Below are positions 26,976-35,500 of a DNA stretch of 64,000 nt, piece by piece. Both the position numbers and the translations under genes were made by a program. Source of the DNA: an uncultured Flavobacteriales bacterium (lineage in GTDB: Bacteria; Bacteroidota; Bacteroidia; Flavobacteriales_G; Salibacteraceae); the NCBI GenBank assembly GCA_943788725.1, contig CALSRJ010000006.1:124001-188000 (forward strand), in the 5' to 3' direction. Within the stretch, counting starts at the first letter, position 1. Every line of letters starts with the position of its first letter. The notes beneath the pieces are model-generated. The model saw only the letters and a program-made list of their open reading frames with translations, was not told the DNA's origin and ran no database searches.

Positions 26976-28442
26976 ATGCCTACCACCACCATCATAGGTT
27001 CCGGATTCTCAGCACTTTCAGCGGCCACAGCGCTCGCAGATAAAGGGCACGACGTCACCATCCTCGAGAAAAATGATTCTCCAGGAGGTCGCGCACAGAA
27101 GTTCGAGACGGATGGTTTTGTTTTTGACATGGGTCCGAGTTGGTATTGGATGCCCGACGTGTTCGAAAAGTACTTTGAACGTTTTGGCAAGTCGCCTTCC
27201 GACTATTACGACCTCAAGCGCTTGGATCCTTCTTACCGGGTTTATTTCGAAGACGAACACGTGGACATCCCTGCCAATTTCGAGCAGCTTCAAGCGCTTT
27301 TCGAAGCCAGGGAAAAAGGAGCGGGCAAGCGCCTACAATCTTTTCTAGAAGACGCAGCCATTAAGTACGAGGCTGGCATCAATGACCTGGTGCATCGTCC
27401 AAGTCTTTCGCTTTTCGAATTCATTGACTGGAAGGTGATCAAAGGCCTCTTTCAGCTCGATCTTTTCTTCAACTTCAAAGATTTTGCCCGGAAGTATTTC
27501 AGCGACCCCAAGCTGCTTAGCATCATAGAATTTCCGGTTCTCTTTCTTGGAGCAATGCCAAAGGAAACCCCGGCTCTGTACAGCTTGATGAACTATGCCG
27601 ACCTCAAACTTGGCACGTGGTACCCGATGGGCGGAATGCACAAAATCGTAGAAGGAATGGTAGCCCTAGCGAAAGAAAAAGGGGTGAAATTTCAGTTCAA
27701 TCAAAACGTAGAACGCATCTATGAAGACGGTGACATGAAAGTGGTTACTCCATCTGGTACTGTTACTTCAGACTATGTAGTTGGAGGAGCGGATTATGCC
27801 CACATCGACCAAGCCTTGCTAGACCCAACCGACAGACAATACAGCGCAGCTTATTGGGAGAGCCGCGTTATGGCCCCTTCGAGCTTACTTTTCTATGTAG
27901 GCGTCAACAAGCGGGTCAAGAACCTACTGCACCACAATCTCTTTTTCGATGCTGATTTCAACGCACATGCCGAGGAGATTTATAAATCGAAGCAATGGCC
28001 CAAGCACCCTCTCTTTTACGTATGTGCTCCCTCTGTGACCGACCCCTCTGTCGCTCCAGAAGGACATGAAAATCTTTTCTTCCTCATTCCCATCGCTGCC
28101 GGCATAGACGGTGATTCGGACGAAGTGCGCGAGCGCTACTTCCGAATGATCCTCGATCGCATCAAAAAGCACACGGGTGAAGACATTTCAGAAAACATTG
28201 TTTACAAAAGAAGCTACGCGGTTAAAGAATTCGTAGAGGACTACAACGCCTTCAAGGGCAACGCTTACGGTCTTGCAAACACCTTGCTACAGACCGCCTT
28301 TTTAAAGCCAAGAATCAAGCACAAGAAATTGAAGCATCTATATTTTACTGGTCAGTTGACGGCGCCGGGACCAGGCGTTCCTCCATCGCTTATCAGCGGC
28401 CAAGTTGTTGCCGACCATATTGTTAAACTCAACCTCAATTGA
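26976..28442 (+). CDS. crtI: Phytoene desaturase (CrtI type)
   Basis: FAD-dependent desaturase converting phytoene to lycopene (or a lower desaturation product) at the membrane. The N-terminal dinucleotide fold is IIGSGFSALSAATALA, with LEKNDSPGGRA after it; the C-terminal carotenoid-desaturase signature is YFTGQLTAPGPGVPPSLISG. The 488 residues match bacterial CrtI. It starts eight bases after the sigma gene and abuts crtB. Confidence 0.95.
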   Translation: MPTTTIIGSGFSALSAATALADKGHDVTILEKNDSPGGRAQKFETDGFVFDMGPSWYWMPDVFEKYFERFGKSPSDYYDLKRLDPSYRVYFEDEHVDIPANFEQLQALFEAREKGAGKRLQSFLEDAAIKYEAGINDLVHRPSLSLFEFIDWKVIKGLFQLDLFFNFKDFARKYFSDPKLLSIIEFPVLFLGAMPKETPALYSLMNYADLKLGTWYPMGGMHKIVEGMVALAKEKGVKFQFNQNVERIYEDGDMKVVTPSGTVTSDYVVGGADYAHIDQALLDPTDRQYSAAYWESRVMAPSSLLFYVGVNKRVKNLLHHNLFFDADFNAHAEEIYKSKQWPKHPLFYVCAPSVTDPSVAPEGHENLFFLIPIAAGIDGDSDEVRERYFRMILDRIKKHTGEDISENIVYKRSYAVKEFVEDYNAFKGNAYGLANTLLQTAFLKPRIKHKKLKHLYFTGQLTAPGPGVPPSLISGQVVADHIVKLNLN

Positions 28443-28444
28443 CC

Positions 28445-29281
28445 ATGAAAGAACTCTTTGACAACGTCAGTTTGCAAGCCAGCAAAATCACGACACGATC
28501 ATACAGTACTTCATTCTCACTAGGAACGCGTTTCCTAGGGCCATCCGTGCGAGATGCCGTCTACTCGATTTACGGTTTCGTGCGCTTCGCCGACGAGATT
28601 GTAGACACCTTCCATGGCTATGATAAAGCACGCCTCCTCGACAAGTTTCAGCGAGACGCGTATGAGGCCATCGACGATCGCATTTCGCTCAACCCCATCC
28701 TCAATAGCTTTCAACACGCAGTGCACAACTATGGTATCGAACGAGAATTGATCGATACGTTTCTGGAGAGCATGCGCATGGACCTTGACAAGAAGAACTA
28801 TTCCAGACAAGGCTATGAGCAATACATTTTGGGAAGTGCCGAGGTGGTTGGCTTGATGTGCTTGCGCGTCTTCGTGCAAGGCGATGACGAGATGTACCAA
28901 CGTCTACAACAACCCGCTATGCGCTTAGGGTCCGCGTTTCAGAAAATCAACTTTTTGCGCGATATCAAAGCCGATTTTGCGGAAATGGGTAGGACTTATT
29001 TCCCCGGCATTGACATGCAGAATTTTAACGACAACGAAAAGAAGCGCATCGAAAGGGAAATCGAAGAGGATTTCGCTGCAGGATATGCTGGCATCATCCA
29101 ACTCCCAAAGAATTCTCGCTTTGGGGTTTACATGGCATACGTGTACTTCTATCAACTCTTCAAGAAGATCGAACGCACCCAAGCCGTTGACATCCTGAAG
29201 GCGAGAATCCGCATTCCAAACCAACGCAAGTACGCCATGTTTGTAGAGAGCTACCTCAAGCATAGCCTCAATTTACTATGA
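28445..29281 (+). CDS. crtB: Phytoene synthase
   Basis: Condenses two geranylgeranyl diphosphates to phytoene. The first Asp-rich motif is in RFADEIVDTFHG and the second region is FLRDIKADFAEMGRTYFP. I choose the ATG at 28445, two bases after the crtI stop, over a TTG overlapping it; about 278 residues is typical. It overlaps the following unknown gene by four bases. No crtE, crtY or crtZ is in the window, so the end carotenoid cannot be told. Confidence 0.94.
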   Translation: MKELFDNVSLQASKITTRSYSTSFSLGTRFLGPSVRDAVYSIYGFVRFADEIVDTFHGYDKARLLDKFQRDAYEAIDDRISLNPILNSFQHAVHNYGIERELIDTFLESMRMDLDKKNYSRQGYEQYILGSAEVVGLMCLRVFVQGDDEMYQRLQQPAMRLGSAFQKINFLRDIKADFAEMGRTYFPGIDMQNFNDNEKKRIEREIEEDFAAGYAGIIQLPKNSRFGVYMAYVYFYQLFKKIERTQAVDILKARIRIPNQRKYAMFVESYLKHSLNLL

Positions 29282-29778
29282 CGCACCTGGTGATCATCGT
29301 ATTGAGCTTGGTCTTGACAAGCAGCATCCGCGCAAACGACCCCGACAAGGTCAGGAGTGCCTTTATGCTCGCCACCCAAGATTTAGATGCTCGCGCTGAG
29401 TTGGTGGAAAGACTAACGACCAACCATGGCGGCGACGCCTCTTTTCGGTCTGCCTATTTGGGCGCTTCCTTGACCTTACTAGCTGAATGTTCTGTTGCTC
29501 CATGGACCAAATTCAACCAATTCGTCCAAGGGAGTGAACTCCTCGAGGAGGCCATCGCTGCAAAGCCAAACGAAGCTGAATTTAGGTACCTGCGTTTCCT
29601 CATTCAAATCAACGCACCGTCTTTCCTGAATTATGATGACAACCTTCAGGAAGACTACATAGCCATTAACAACACCCTCCAGAATTCAACCGAGGAAGCC
29701 CTCTGGATGCAGCATTATCGGTCTTTTGAAAAAGAACACAGTCCATTGATCCGAAAGCAAGTAGACACAGCATATTAA
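29278..29778 (+). CDS. Unknown exported protein in the carotenoid operon
   Basis: Protein of 166 residues with an N-terminal hydrophobic signal (to about SSIRA) and then a helical region. The repeat-like segments (NHGGDASFRSAYLGASLTLLAEC and SELLEEAIAAKPNEAEFRYLR) resemble a TPR-type fold, so it is probably periplasmic. No family name can be given. Four-base overlap with crtB and a two-base gap to idi place it firmly in the operon. A role in assembling or protecting carotenoid enzymes is a guess. Confidence 0.65.
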   Translation: MTHLVIIVLSLVLTSSIRANDPDKVRSAFMLATQDLDARAELVERLTTNHGGDASFRSAYLGASLTLLAECSVAPWTKFNQFVQGSELLEEAIAAKPNEAEFRYLRFLIQINAPSFLNYDDNLQEDYIAINNTLQNSTEEALWMQHYRSFEKEHSPLIRKQVDTAY

Positions 29779-29780
29779 TC

Positions 29781-30302
29781 ATGGAAAAAGTAATCCTTGT
29801 AAACGAAGACGATCAGTCCACCGGATGGATGGAGAAAATGGAAGCGCACCGGAAAGGAGTCTTGCATCGCGCTTTCTCGGTGTTCATTTTCAATGACAAC
29901 GGAGAAATGTTGATCCATCGCAGAGCCCTTGATAAGTACCATTCGGGCGGGTTATGGACAAACGCTTGTTGCAGTCACCCACGTGAAGGAGAAACCACCG
30001 AAGAATCAGCCCATCGCAGGCTCATGGAGGAAATGGGCTTCGACTGTGATATCCAAGGGCAGTTCTCATTCATCTATCGCGCCGAGTTGGACAATGACCT
30101 GATCGAGCACGAACTCGACCATGTATTCTTTGGCCGCTTCAACGGCAAGCCAGTTCCCCACCCTGAGGAAGTTTATGAATGGAAGTATGTTTCCATGCAG
30201 GCACTCAACCGAGACGTAAGCATGCGTCCGGAAGCTTACACCGAATGGTTCAAAATCGCCCTGAATGAAATTCAGAGTAAGAAATTGGCCGTCGCAACGT
30301 GA
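29781..30302 (+). CDS. idi: Isopentenyl-diphosphate delta-isomerase, type I
   Basis: Nudix-fold enzyme interconverting IPP and DMAPP, feeding the carotenoid pathway. HRAFSVFIFN starts the fold; the catalytic Cys is in NACCSHPREGE and the Nudix-like helix is ESAHRRLMEEMGF; HELDHVFFG is also conserved. The 173 residues are normal for type I. The stop TGA overlaps the GTG start of the PTPS gene. Confidence 0.93.
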   Translation: MEKVILVNEDDQSTGWMEKMEAHRKGVLHRAFSVFIFNDNGEMLIHRRALDKYHSGGLWTNACCSHPREGETTEESAHRRLMEEMGFDCDIQGQFSFIYRAELDNDLIEHELDHVFFGRFNGKPVPHPEEVYEWKYVSMQALNRDVSMRPEAYTEWFKIALNEIQSKKLAVAT

Positions 30303-30709
30303 AGGTAAAGGTCAGTAGAAAAGAGCATTTCAATGCCGCCCACCGCCTTCACAATTCCGCATGGGACGATGCGCGTAATGCGGAGGTGTTTGGCAAATGC
30401 AACAACCCAAATTTTCACGGGCACAACTATGAAGTCGTAGCCGATGTGACCGGAGAAATCGACCCAGATTCTGGCTACGTCATTGACATGAAGGACTTGA
30501 AACAACTCTTAAAAGAGGAAGTAATCGAACCCTTTGACCACCGCAACCTCAATTTGGATGTGGCAGAATTCAAAACGCTCAACCCCACTGCAGAAAACAT
30601 GGTCGTGGTGATCTGGAAGCGCCTGCGCAACAGGCTTGCAGCTGACCTCGACCTCAGTGTAACCCTTTACGAAACGGAAAGAAATTATGTTGAATACAAT
30701 GGGAAATAA
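30299..30709 (+). CDS. 6-pyruvoyl-tetrahydropterin synthase (PTPS/QueD superfamily, PTPS-like)
   Basis: Acts on 7,8-dihydroneopterin triphosphate. Zinc ligands are His15, His40 and His42; the catalytic Cys34 is in FGKCNNPNFHGHNY and the Asp80-His81 pair in FDHRNLNLD. The CNNPNxHGHNY wording and the general run of the sequence resemble animal PTPS more than E. coli QueD (which has a shorter RLHGHSF-type motif), so I favour pyruvoyl-tetrahydropterin synthesis over queuosine. The GTG start overlaps the idi stop. The neighbour folE supplies the substrate. The queuosine alternative remains possible. Confidence 0.8.
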   Translation: MKVKVSRKEHFNAAHRLHNSAWDDARNAEVFGKCNNPNFHGHNYEVVADVTGEIDPDSGYVIDMKDLKQLLKEEVIEPFDHRNLNLDVAEFKTLNPTAENMVVVIWKRLRNRLAADLDLSVTLYETERNYVEYNGK

Positions 30710-31361
30710 AGAAGCGTTGCTCGAGGCATTGGACTACGAACACCATTGGAATGGCCTTTCGACGCCGATGCGAGAAGACGCTCAGGTACTATCCCCTGAA
30801 GAAAAAATCCAGAAGATCCGAGGACATTTCCAAGAGATCATGGAGACCTTGGGGATGGACTTGAACGACGAAAACCTTCAGGACACGCCTAATCGAGTGG
30901 CCAAAATGTTCGTAAACGAAGTGTTTAAGGGCTTGAATCCAGACAACAAGCCGGAGATCAAGCTCTTTAACAACAAGTACAAATACAAGGAGATGTTGGT
31001 AGAGCGTGACATTACGGTCTATTCGTACTGTGAGCACCACTTTGTACCGATCATCGGAAAAGCGCACATAGCGTACATCAGCAGCGGGCATGTGATCGGT
31101 TTGAGCAAGATCAACCGACTGGTTGAATACTATGCCAAGCGCCCTCAAGTGCAGGAACGCCTGAACGAACAAATCGCAAAGGCGTTGAAAGAAGTATTGA
31201 AAACCGACGACGTGGCAGTAGTAATCGATGCAGAACACTTGTGTGTGAAATCACGAGGTATTCAGGATACGGCGAGCAGCACGGTAACGGCGAGCTACCA
31301 CGGAAAATTCAAAGACCCCGAGGTAAGAAAGGAGTTTCTCCATTATGTCAACCTGAAGTAA
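30687..31361 (+). CDS. folE: GTP cyclohydrolase I
   Basis: First enzyme of pterin and folate synthesis (GTP to 7,8-dihydroneopterin triphosphate). Zinc-binding Cys and His are in YSYCEHHFVP and HLCVKSRG; IGLSKINRLVEYYAKRPQVQE is conserved. The start is uncertain: ATG 30687 has a GGAAAGAA stretch before it, and ATG 30699 (MGNKEALLEA) is the alternative. Either way it overlaps the PTPS gene. Its place inside a carotenoid-photolyase operon suggests a dedicated, light-induced copy rather than the housekeeping one. Confidence 0.92.
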   Translation: MLNTMGNKEALLEALDYEHHWNGLSTPMREDAQVLSPEEKIQKIRGHFQEIMETLGMDLNDENLQDTPNRVAKMFVNEVFKGLNPDNKPEIKLFNNKYKYKEMLVERDITVYSYCEHHFVPIIGKAHIAYISSGHVIGLSKINRLVEYYAKRPQVQERLNEQIAKALKEVLKTDDVAVVIDAEHLCVKSRGIQDTASSTVTASYHGKFKDPEVRKEFLHYVNLK

Positions 31362-31366
31362 GCCCT

Positions 31367-32050
31367 ATGAAAGTTTTAGTAGTAGGAGGCAGCAAAGGGA
31401 TTGGAAAAGCAGCCACAGAACTCCTCTTGGAGCAGGGGCATGAAGTAATAGTAGCGGCCCGCAGCAACGACGACGTCCGTCACTTACCAATCGAATGCAT
31501 CGAAATAGATGTAACCCAAGATGTCAGTGCCTTGGAAGACTTGGACGACCTCAATGGTTTGCTCTTTTGTCCCGGCAGTATCAATTTACGTCCTTTTCAT
31601 CGCCTGACTGCATCCGATTTTCAAAGCGACTTCGACCTGAACGTCATGGGGGCGGTAAAAGTCCTGCAGGCGTGTCGTTCAGCCCTCAAAGCCGGCAATG
31701 GATCGGTCGTACTCTTCAGCACCGTTGCCGTGCAACAGGGTATGCCTTTCCACGCTTCCGTGGCCGTGGCCAAAGGAGCCTTAGAAGGCTTGACGCGCAC
31801 CCTTGCTGCCGAATGGGCGCCAGACATGCGGGTCAATGCCATTGCGCCAAGCTTAACGGACACCCCCTTGGCCGAAGGTTTATTATCGAACGAAAAAAGG
31901 CGCGAAGCGAGCGAACAGCGCCATCCTCTAAAGAGAGTGGGCACGCCTGAAGACATCGCCTCCATTGCCGTGCACCTCCTTTCGAAGAACGGCAGCTGGA
32001 TCACCGGCCAGGTAATTGGCATTGACGGCGGCATGAGCAGATTGCGATGA
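31367..32050 (+). CDS. Short-chain dehydrogenase/reductase lacking the catalytic Tyr
   Basis: SDR-fold protein of 227 residues starting at ATG 31367. The cofactor loop is GGSKGIGKA (7-15), the Ser region is VVLFSTVAV (about 118) and the C-terminal end GQVIGIDGGMS is standard. The YxxxK motif is altered: Lys136 is present, but the Tyr position is Val132 (HASVAVAKGALEG). With PTPS and FolE beside it, a sepiapterin- or dihydromonapterin-reductase-like role is attractive, but the missing Tyr means classical SDR catalysis is doubtful. The ATGA overlap with the flavin reductase gene shows tight coupling. Confidence 0.8.
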   Translation: MKVLVVGGSKGIGKAATELLLEQGHEVIVAARSNDDVRHLPIECIEIDVTQDVSALEDLDDLNGLLFCPGSINLRPFHRLTASDFQSDFDLNVMGAVKVLQACRSALKAGNGSVVLFSTVAVQQGMPFHASVAVAKGALEGLTRTLAAEWAPDMRVNAIAPSLTDTPLAEGLLSNEKRREASEQRHPLKRVGTPEDIASIAVHLLSKNGSWITGQVIGIDGGMSRLR

Positions 32051-32664
32051 GTCAACTCCATTTCACATCCGAAGACTGGAAGGTCAGTGAAGACCGTTAT
32101 TGGATCACCTTCTTCAATTCGATCAGCGGTCCTCGGTCGGTTGTGATGATCGGAACCCAAGACCAGGAAGGCGTCGGCAACATTGGACTGTTCAATTCGC
32201 TTGTGCACTTGGGCGCAAATCCGCCCTTACTCGCTTTTATTCTTAGGCCCACGACGGTGCCCCGGCATACCTACCAAAACATCCTTTCTTCCGGTTGCTA
32301 CACCATACAGCATGGCACTGTTGACCTACTCTCCAAAGTGCATCAAACATCTGCTAAGTACGATACGAAACAGGATGAATTCGAAGAAATTGGATTTGAA
32401 AAATCCTACATCGAAGGCTTCCAGGCGCCCTTTATTCAAGGAGTGCCTATTAGCTTGGCAATGGAATTCCGGGAAGAACACACGGTCAAATCAAACAACA
32501 CGCGATTGATCGTAGGGGAGGTCAAGCACGTGTTTGTCAACGAGCGCTTAATTGACCAGGATGGTTGTGTAGACACCTCAAAGGCAGACACCCTCTTGGT
32601 AAGCGGACTGGATGCTTATCACCGACACGATCGCATCAAACGAATGAAGTATGCCCGGCCCTAA
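32047..32664 (+). CDS. Flavin reductase-like FMN-binding split-barrel protein
   Basis: Protein of 205 residues with the flavin-reductase-like domain: NSISGPRSVVMIGTQDQEG, NIGLFNSLVHLGANPPLLAFI and RHTYQNILSSGCYTIQ. It is likely to bind FMN and reduce flavin with NAD(P)H. Its coupling to the photolyase gene (14-base overlap with that open frame) suggests it may help supply or keep reduced flavin; this is inference. Confidence 0.82.
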   Translation: MSQLHFTSEDWKVSEDRYWITFFNSISGPRSVVMIGTQDQEGVGNIGLFNSLVHLGANPPLLAFILRPTTVPRHTYQNILSSGCYTIQHGTVDLLSKVHQTSAKYDTKQDEFEEIGFEKSYIEGFQAPFIQGVPISLAMEFREEHTVKSNNTRLIVGEVKHVFVNERLIDQDGCVDTSKADTLLVSGLDAYHRHDRIKRMKYARP

Positions 32665-32671
32665 ACAAGCA

Positions 32672-33967
32672 ATGTCCCTCTTCTGGTTTCGGCGCGACTT
32701 ACGCCTCGAAGACAACCATGGGCTTTACCAAGCGCTGAAGGATGGAAACAACGTTCAACCCATCTTCATTTTTGACCGCAATATCTTAGACAAACTAGAG
32801 GATAAAGATGACCGCAGGGTGAGCTTCATCCATGCCCAACTCGTCAAGATCGAAGCCCAATTAAGTCCATTCGGAGCGCATTTATGGGTCTTCCACGGAA
32901 ATCCAATCGATGTCTTCCAACAACTCGTAAAAGACTACTCCATCGAGGCGCTCTATGCCAATCGCGATTACGAACCATATGCCAGAGATCGTGACAAGGC
33001 CGTTCATACACTACTAGCATCGAAGGGTATTCGGTTCCGGGCTTTCAAAGACCAAGTCATTTTTGAGAAGGAAGAAGTGATGAAGGACAATGGTGAGCCG
33101 TATGTGGTTTACTCCCCCTTCATGCGCCGATGGAAAAGCATCGTGAACGACGACCACTTTGCGCCCTACCCGAGCGAGGAACAGACACAACATTTTCACC
33201 GATCGGAACAAGTCAAAATGGTCTCTCTGCAAGCCCTTGGCTTTGAGCAACACCCTGCCGATTGGAGCGGTGCAGAAGTTGACCTGTCGGTCGTCAAGCA
33301 CTACCACCAAACGCGTGATCTTCCTGGGAAGCCTGGCACTAGTCGACTCTCACACCACCTGCGTTTTGGTACCGTAAGCATTCGTGCTTTGATGCGTATA
33401 GGCAAGGACCTGAATGAAAAATGGTACAACGAGCTCATCTGGCGGGAGTTCTACCAAAGCATTCTATGGCATTTCCCGCGCGTGACCAAGGAAAGTTTCC
33501 GAAAGGAATACGACCACATCGAATGGAGGAACAATGAGGCTGAGTTTGAAGCTTGGTGCGAAGGCCGTACTGGTTTCCCCATCGTAGATGCCGGTATGCG
33601 CGAACTGAATCAGACCGGATTCATGCACAATCGGGTGCGCATGATCGTTGCCAGCTTTTTGACCAAACATTTATTGATCGACTGGCGCTGGGGCGAAGCC
33701 TATTTCGCAAGAAAACTGCTTGACTTTGACTTGGCCTCCAATAACGGAGGGTGGCAATGGGCTGCAGGCTGTGGCGTGGATGCCGCGCCATACTTCCGGG
33801 TTTTCAATCCGTACTTGCAAACGGAAAAATTTGATCCAGATCAGACCTATATCCTGCGCTGGGTGTCGGAAGTTGACACAGACCAATATCCAAGTCCAAT
33901 CGTAGACCACAAATTCGCAAGAAACCGGGTGCTAGAAGTGTATAAGGCGGCCTTAAAACCAGACTAA
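32672..33967 (+). CDS. phr: Deoxyribodipyrimidine photolyase / cryptochrome family protein
   Basis: Light-driven repair of UV pyrimidine dimers. The N-terminal alpha/beta antenna domain starts LFWFRRDLRLEDN; the FAD-binding helical domain carries WREFYQSILWHFP, FPIVDAGMRELNQTGFMHNR, DWRWGEAYFARKLLDFD and LASNNGGWQWAAGCGVDAAP. The sequence is class I CPD-photolyase-like, with the Asn and Trp residues of the active site and electron chain in place. I start at ATG 32672 (MSLFWFRR); an ATG at 32651 is possible. Last gene of the operon, ending 22 bases from the convergent paaB. Confidence 0.93.
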   Translation: MSLFWFRRDLRLEDNHGLYQALKDGNNVQPIFIFDRNILDKLEDKDDRRVSFIHAQLVKIEAQLSPFGAHLWVFHGNPIDVFQQLVKDYSIEALYANRDYEPYARDRDKAVHTLLASKGIRFRAFKDQVIFEKEEVMKDNGEPYVVYSPFMRRWKSIVNDDHFAPYPSEEQTQHFHRSEQVKMVSLQALGFEQHPADWSGAEVDLSVVKHYHQTRDLPGKPGTSRLSHHLRFGTVSIRALMRIGKDLNEKWYNELIWREFYQSILWHFPRVTKESFRKEYDHIEWRNNEAEFEAWCEGRTGFPIVDAGMRELNQTGFMHNRVRMIVASFLTKHLLIDWRWGEAYFARKLLDFDLASNNGGWQWAAGCGVDAAPYFRVFNPYLQTEKFDPDQTYILRWVSEVDTDQYPSPIVDHKFARNRVLEVYKAALKPD

Positions 33968-33989
33968 GGCCTGAATGCCGCACGCTACG

Positions 33990-34280
33990 TCACATATGCT
34001 TCACCTCATCCGGCAGATCATAGAACGTCGGATGTCGATAAATCTTGTCGCTCGCGGGTTCAAACAGCGATTCTTTATCCTCCGGATCGGAAGCCATGAT
34101 ATTGTTGGATTCCACCACCCAAATGCTTACCCCTTCATTGCGTCGCGTATAAACGTCGCGCGCCATTTCCAATGCCATTTCAGCATCGGCAGCGTGAAGG
34201 CTTCCTGCGTGGCGGTGGCTCAATCCTGCCTTGCTGCGGATGAATACTTCCCAGAGCGGCCAGTTCTTCTTCTTTGACAT
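33990..34280 (-). CDS. paaB: 1,2-phenylacetyl-CoA epoxidase subunit PaaB
   Basis: Small structural subunit (96 residues) of the multicomponent phenylacetyl-CoA monooxygenase. NWPLWEVFIRSKAGLSHRHAG near the start and DAEMALEMARDVYTRRNEG are typical. The start at ATG 34280 is clear; the longer open frame upstream is a shadow of paaA. It follows paaA by 16 bases. The usual next genes paaC and paaD are absent: the photolyase gene converges from the other side. Confidence 0.92.
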   Translation of the reverse strand: MSKKKNWPLWEVFIRSKAGLSHRHAGSLHAADAEMALEMARDVYTRRNEGVSIWVVESNNIMASDPEDKESLFEPASDKIYRHPTFYDLPDEVKHM

Positions 34281-34296
34281 AGTGGTGTGATTTATA

Positions 34297-35247
34297 CTAA
34301 GCCGCTTGCGTGGCTTTCTTTCTTTGTTGTTTCTTCTCGGCATAGGCCATGGCTGCTTCACGCACCCATTCGCCTTCATCATAGGCTCCCTTGCGGTCGC
34401 GCAGGCGCTGGTGATTGCACTTACCTCTTCCCTTGACCACATTCCAAAATTCATCCCAATCGATCGGCCCCATTTCCCAATGGCCCGTCTCTTCGTTGAA
34501 CTTCAAATCAGGGTCCGGCACTTCGCAACCCAACAAGTGGCATTGTGGCACGGTCATGTCGAGGAAGCGCTGGCGTAATTCGTCGTTCGAAAAGCGCTTG
34601 ATCTTCCATTTCATACTCTGAGCCGAATGCGCAGAATCGGCATCGCTCGGTCCGAACATCATCAGTGCTGGCCACCACCATCGGTTGATGGCATCTTGTG
34701 CCATGCGCTTTTGTTCAGCCGTACCATTGGCCATGGCGAGCATGATGCTAAAACCTTGGCGCTGGTGAAAGCTCTCCTCCTTACACACACGAATCATGGC
34801 ACGGCTATACGGTCCAAATGAACATCGACACAATGGAACTTGATTCATGATCGCAGCACCATCTACCAGCCATCCAACGGCTCCAATGTCTGCCCAAGTG
34901 AGGGTCGGGTAATTAAAGATCGATGAGTATTTCGCTTTTCCTGAATGCAGGTCTTCGATGGTATCGTCTCGTTCAACCCCAAGCGTCTCGGTGGCAGAAT
35001 AGAGGTAGAGACCGTGTCCTGCCTCGTCTTGTATTTTGGCCAACAAGGCCACCTTGCGCTTCAAACTAGGTGCACGAGTAATCCAGTTCGCTTCGGGCAA
35101 CATACCTACAATCTCGCTATGGGCATGCTGGGATATCTGACGGACCAAGGTTTTCCGGTAATCGTCCGGCATCCAATCCTTCGGTTCGATCTTGATCTCC
35201 GCGTCTACTTTGTCTTGAAATATCTTCTCTAGGTCCTTTTCAGCCAT
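34297..35247 (-). CDS. paaA: 1,2-phenylacetyl-CoA epoxidase catalytic subunit PaaA
   Basis: Di-iron catalytic subunit that epoxidises the ring of phenylacetyl-CoA. Iron-ligand motifs are [16 protein letters not shown] (E-x2-H) and [12 protein letters not shown] (E-x2-H); the 316 residues match PaaA. It normally works with PaaC as a heterodimer and PaaE as reductase. It is transcribed away from paaE, with IS110 copy 2 between them. The C-terminus is lysine-rich ([11 protein letters not shown]). Confidence 0.94.
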   Translation of the reverse strand: MAEKDLEKIFQDKVDAEIKIEPKDWMPDDYRKTLVRQISQHAHSEIVGMLPEANWITRAPSLKRKVALLAKIQDEAGHGLYLYSATETLGVERDDTIEDLHSGKAKYSSIFNYPTLTWADIGAVGWLVDGAAIMNQVPLCRCSFGPYSRAMIRVCKEESFHQRQGFSIMLAMANGTAEQKRMAQDAINRWWWPALMMFGPSDADSAHSAQSMKWKIKRFSNDELRQRFLDMTVPQCHLLGCEVPDPDLKFNEETGHWEMGPIDWDEFWNVVKGRGKCNHQRLRDRKGAYDEGEWVREAAMAYAEKKQQRKKATQAA

Positions 35248-35454
35248 GGTACAATTGTGTGTTGTGCGAATATACTTACGTTGCCTTATTCGGCAGCAGG
35301 CGTGGTGGAGGAACTATAGGGAAACAGACGAAAATCAGTTTTTGTTTGCGGGAGGAGGGGACGCCATAGGCGATTGGCTTTTGGCTTATTTAGTACGCAA
35401 CCCAACTACGAGCAATGCACAAACTCTGAAGCAACCTCGAATTCCTATTCCCTA

Positions 35455-35500
35455 AACCCCGGTTGTTCTCGATACATCCACGCCTGCAGCGTGGCCACTC
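35455..35500. repeat. Fragment of the dispersed hairpin element at the IS110 copy 2 target
   Basis: GGTTGTTCTCGATACATCC followed by CACGCCTGCAGCGTGGCCAC is the reverse complement of the hairpin part found at 14,967 and 49,830. The match with the intact repeat stops at the TC core 35499-35500, where the element begins. Upstream sequence back to paaA (35248-35454) holds nothing I recognise apart from the paaA leader. Confidence 0.75.

Noticed and set aside
30299-30709. QueD of queuosine synthesis
   Set aside because: Not excluded, but the active-site wording resembles animal PTPS and no queC, queE or queF lies nearby; folE and an SDR fit a tetrahydropterin route better.
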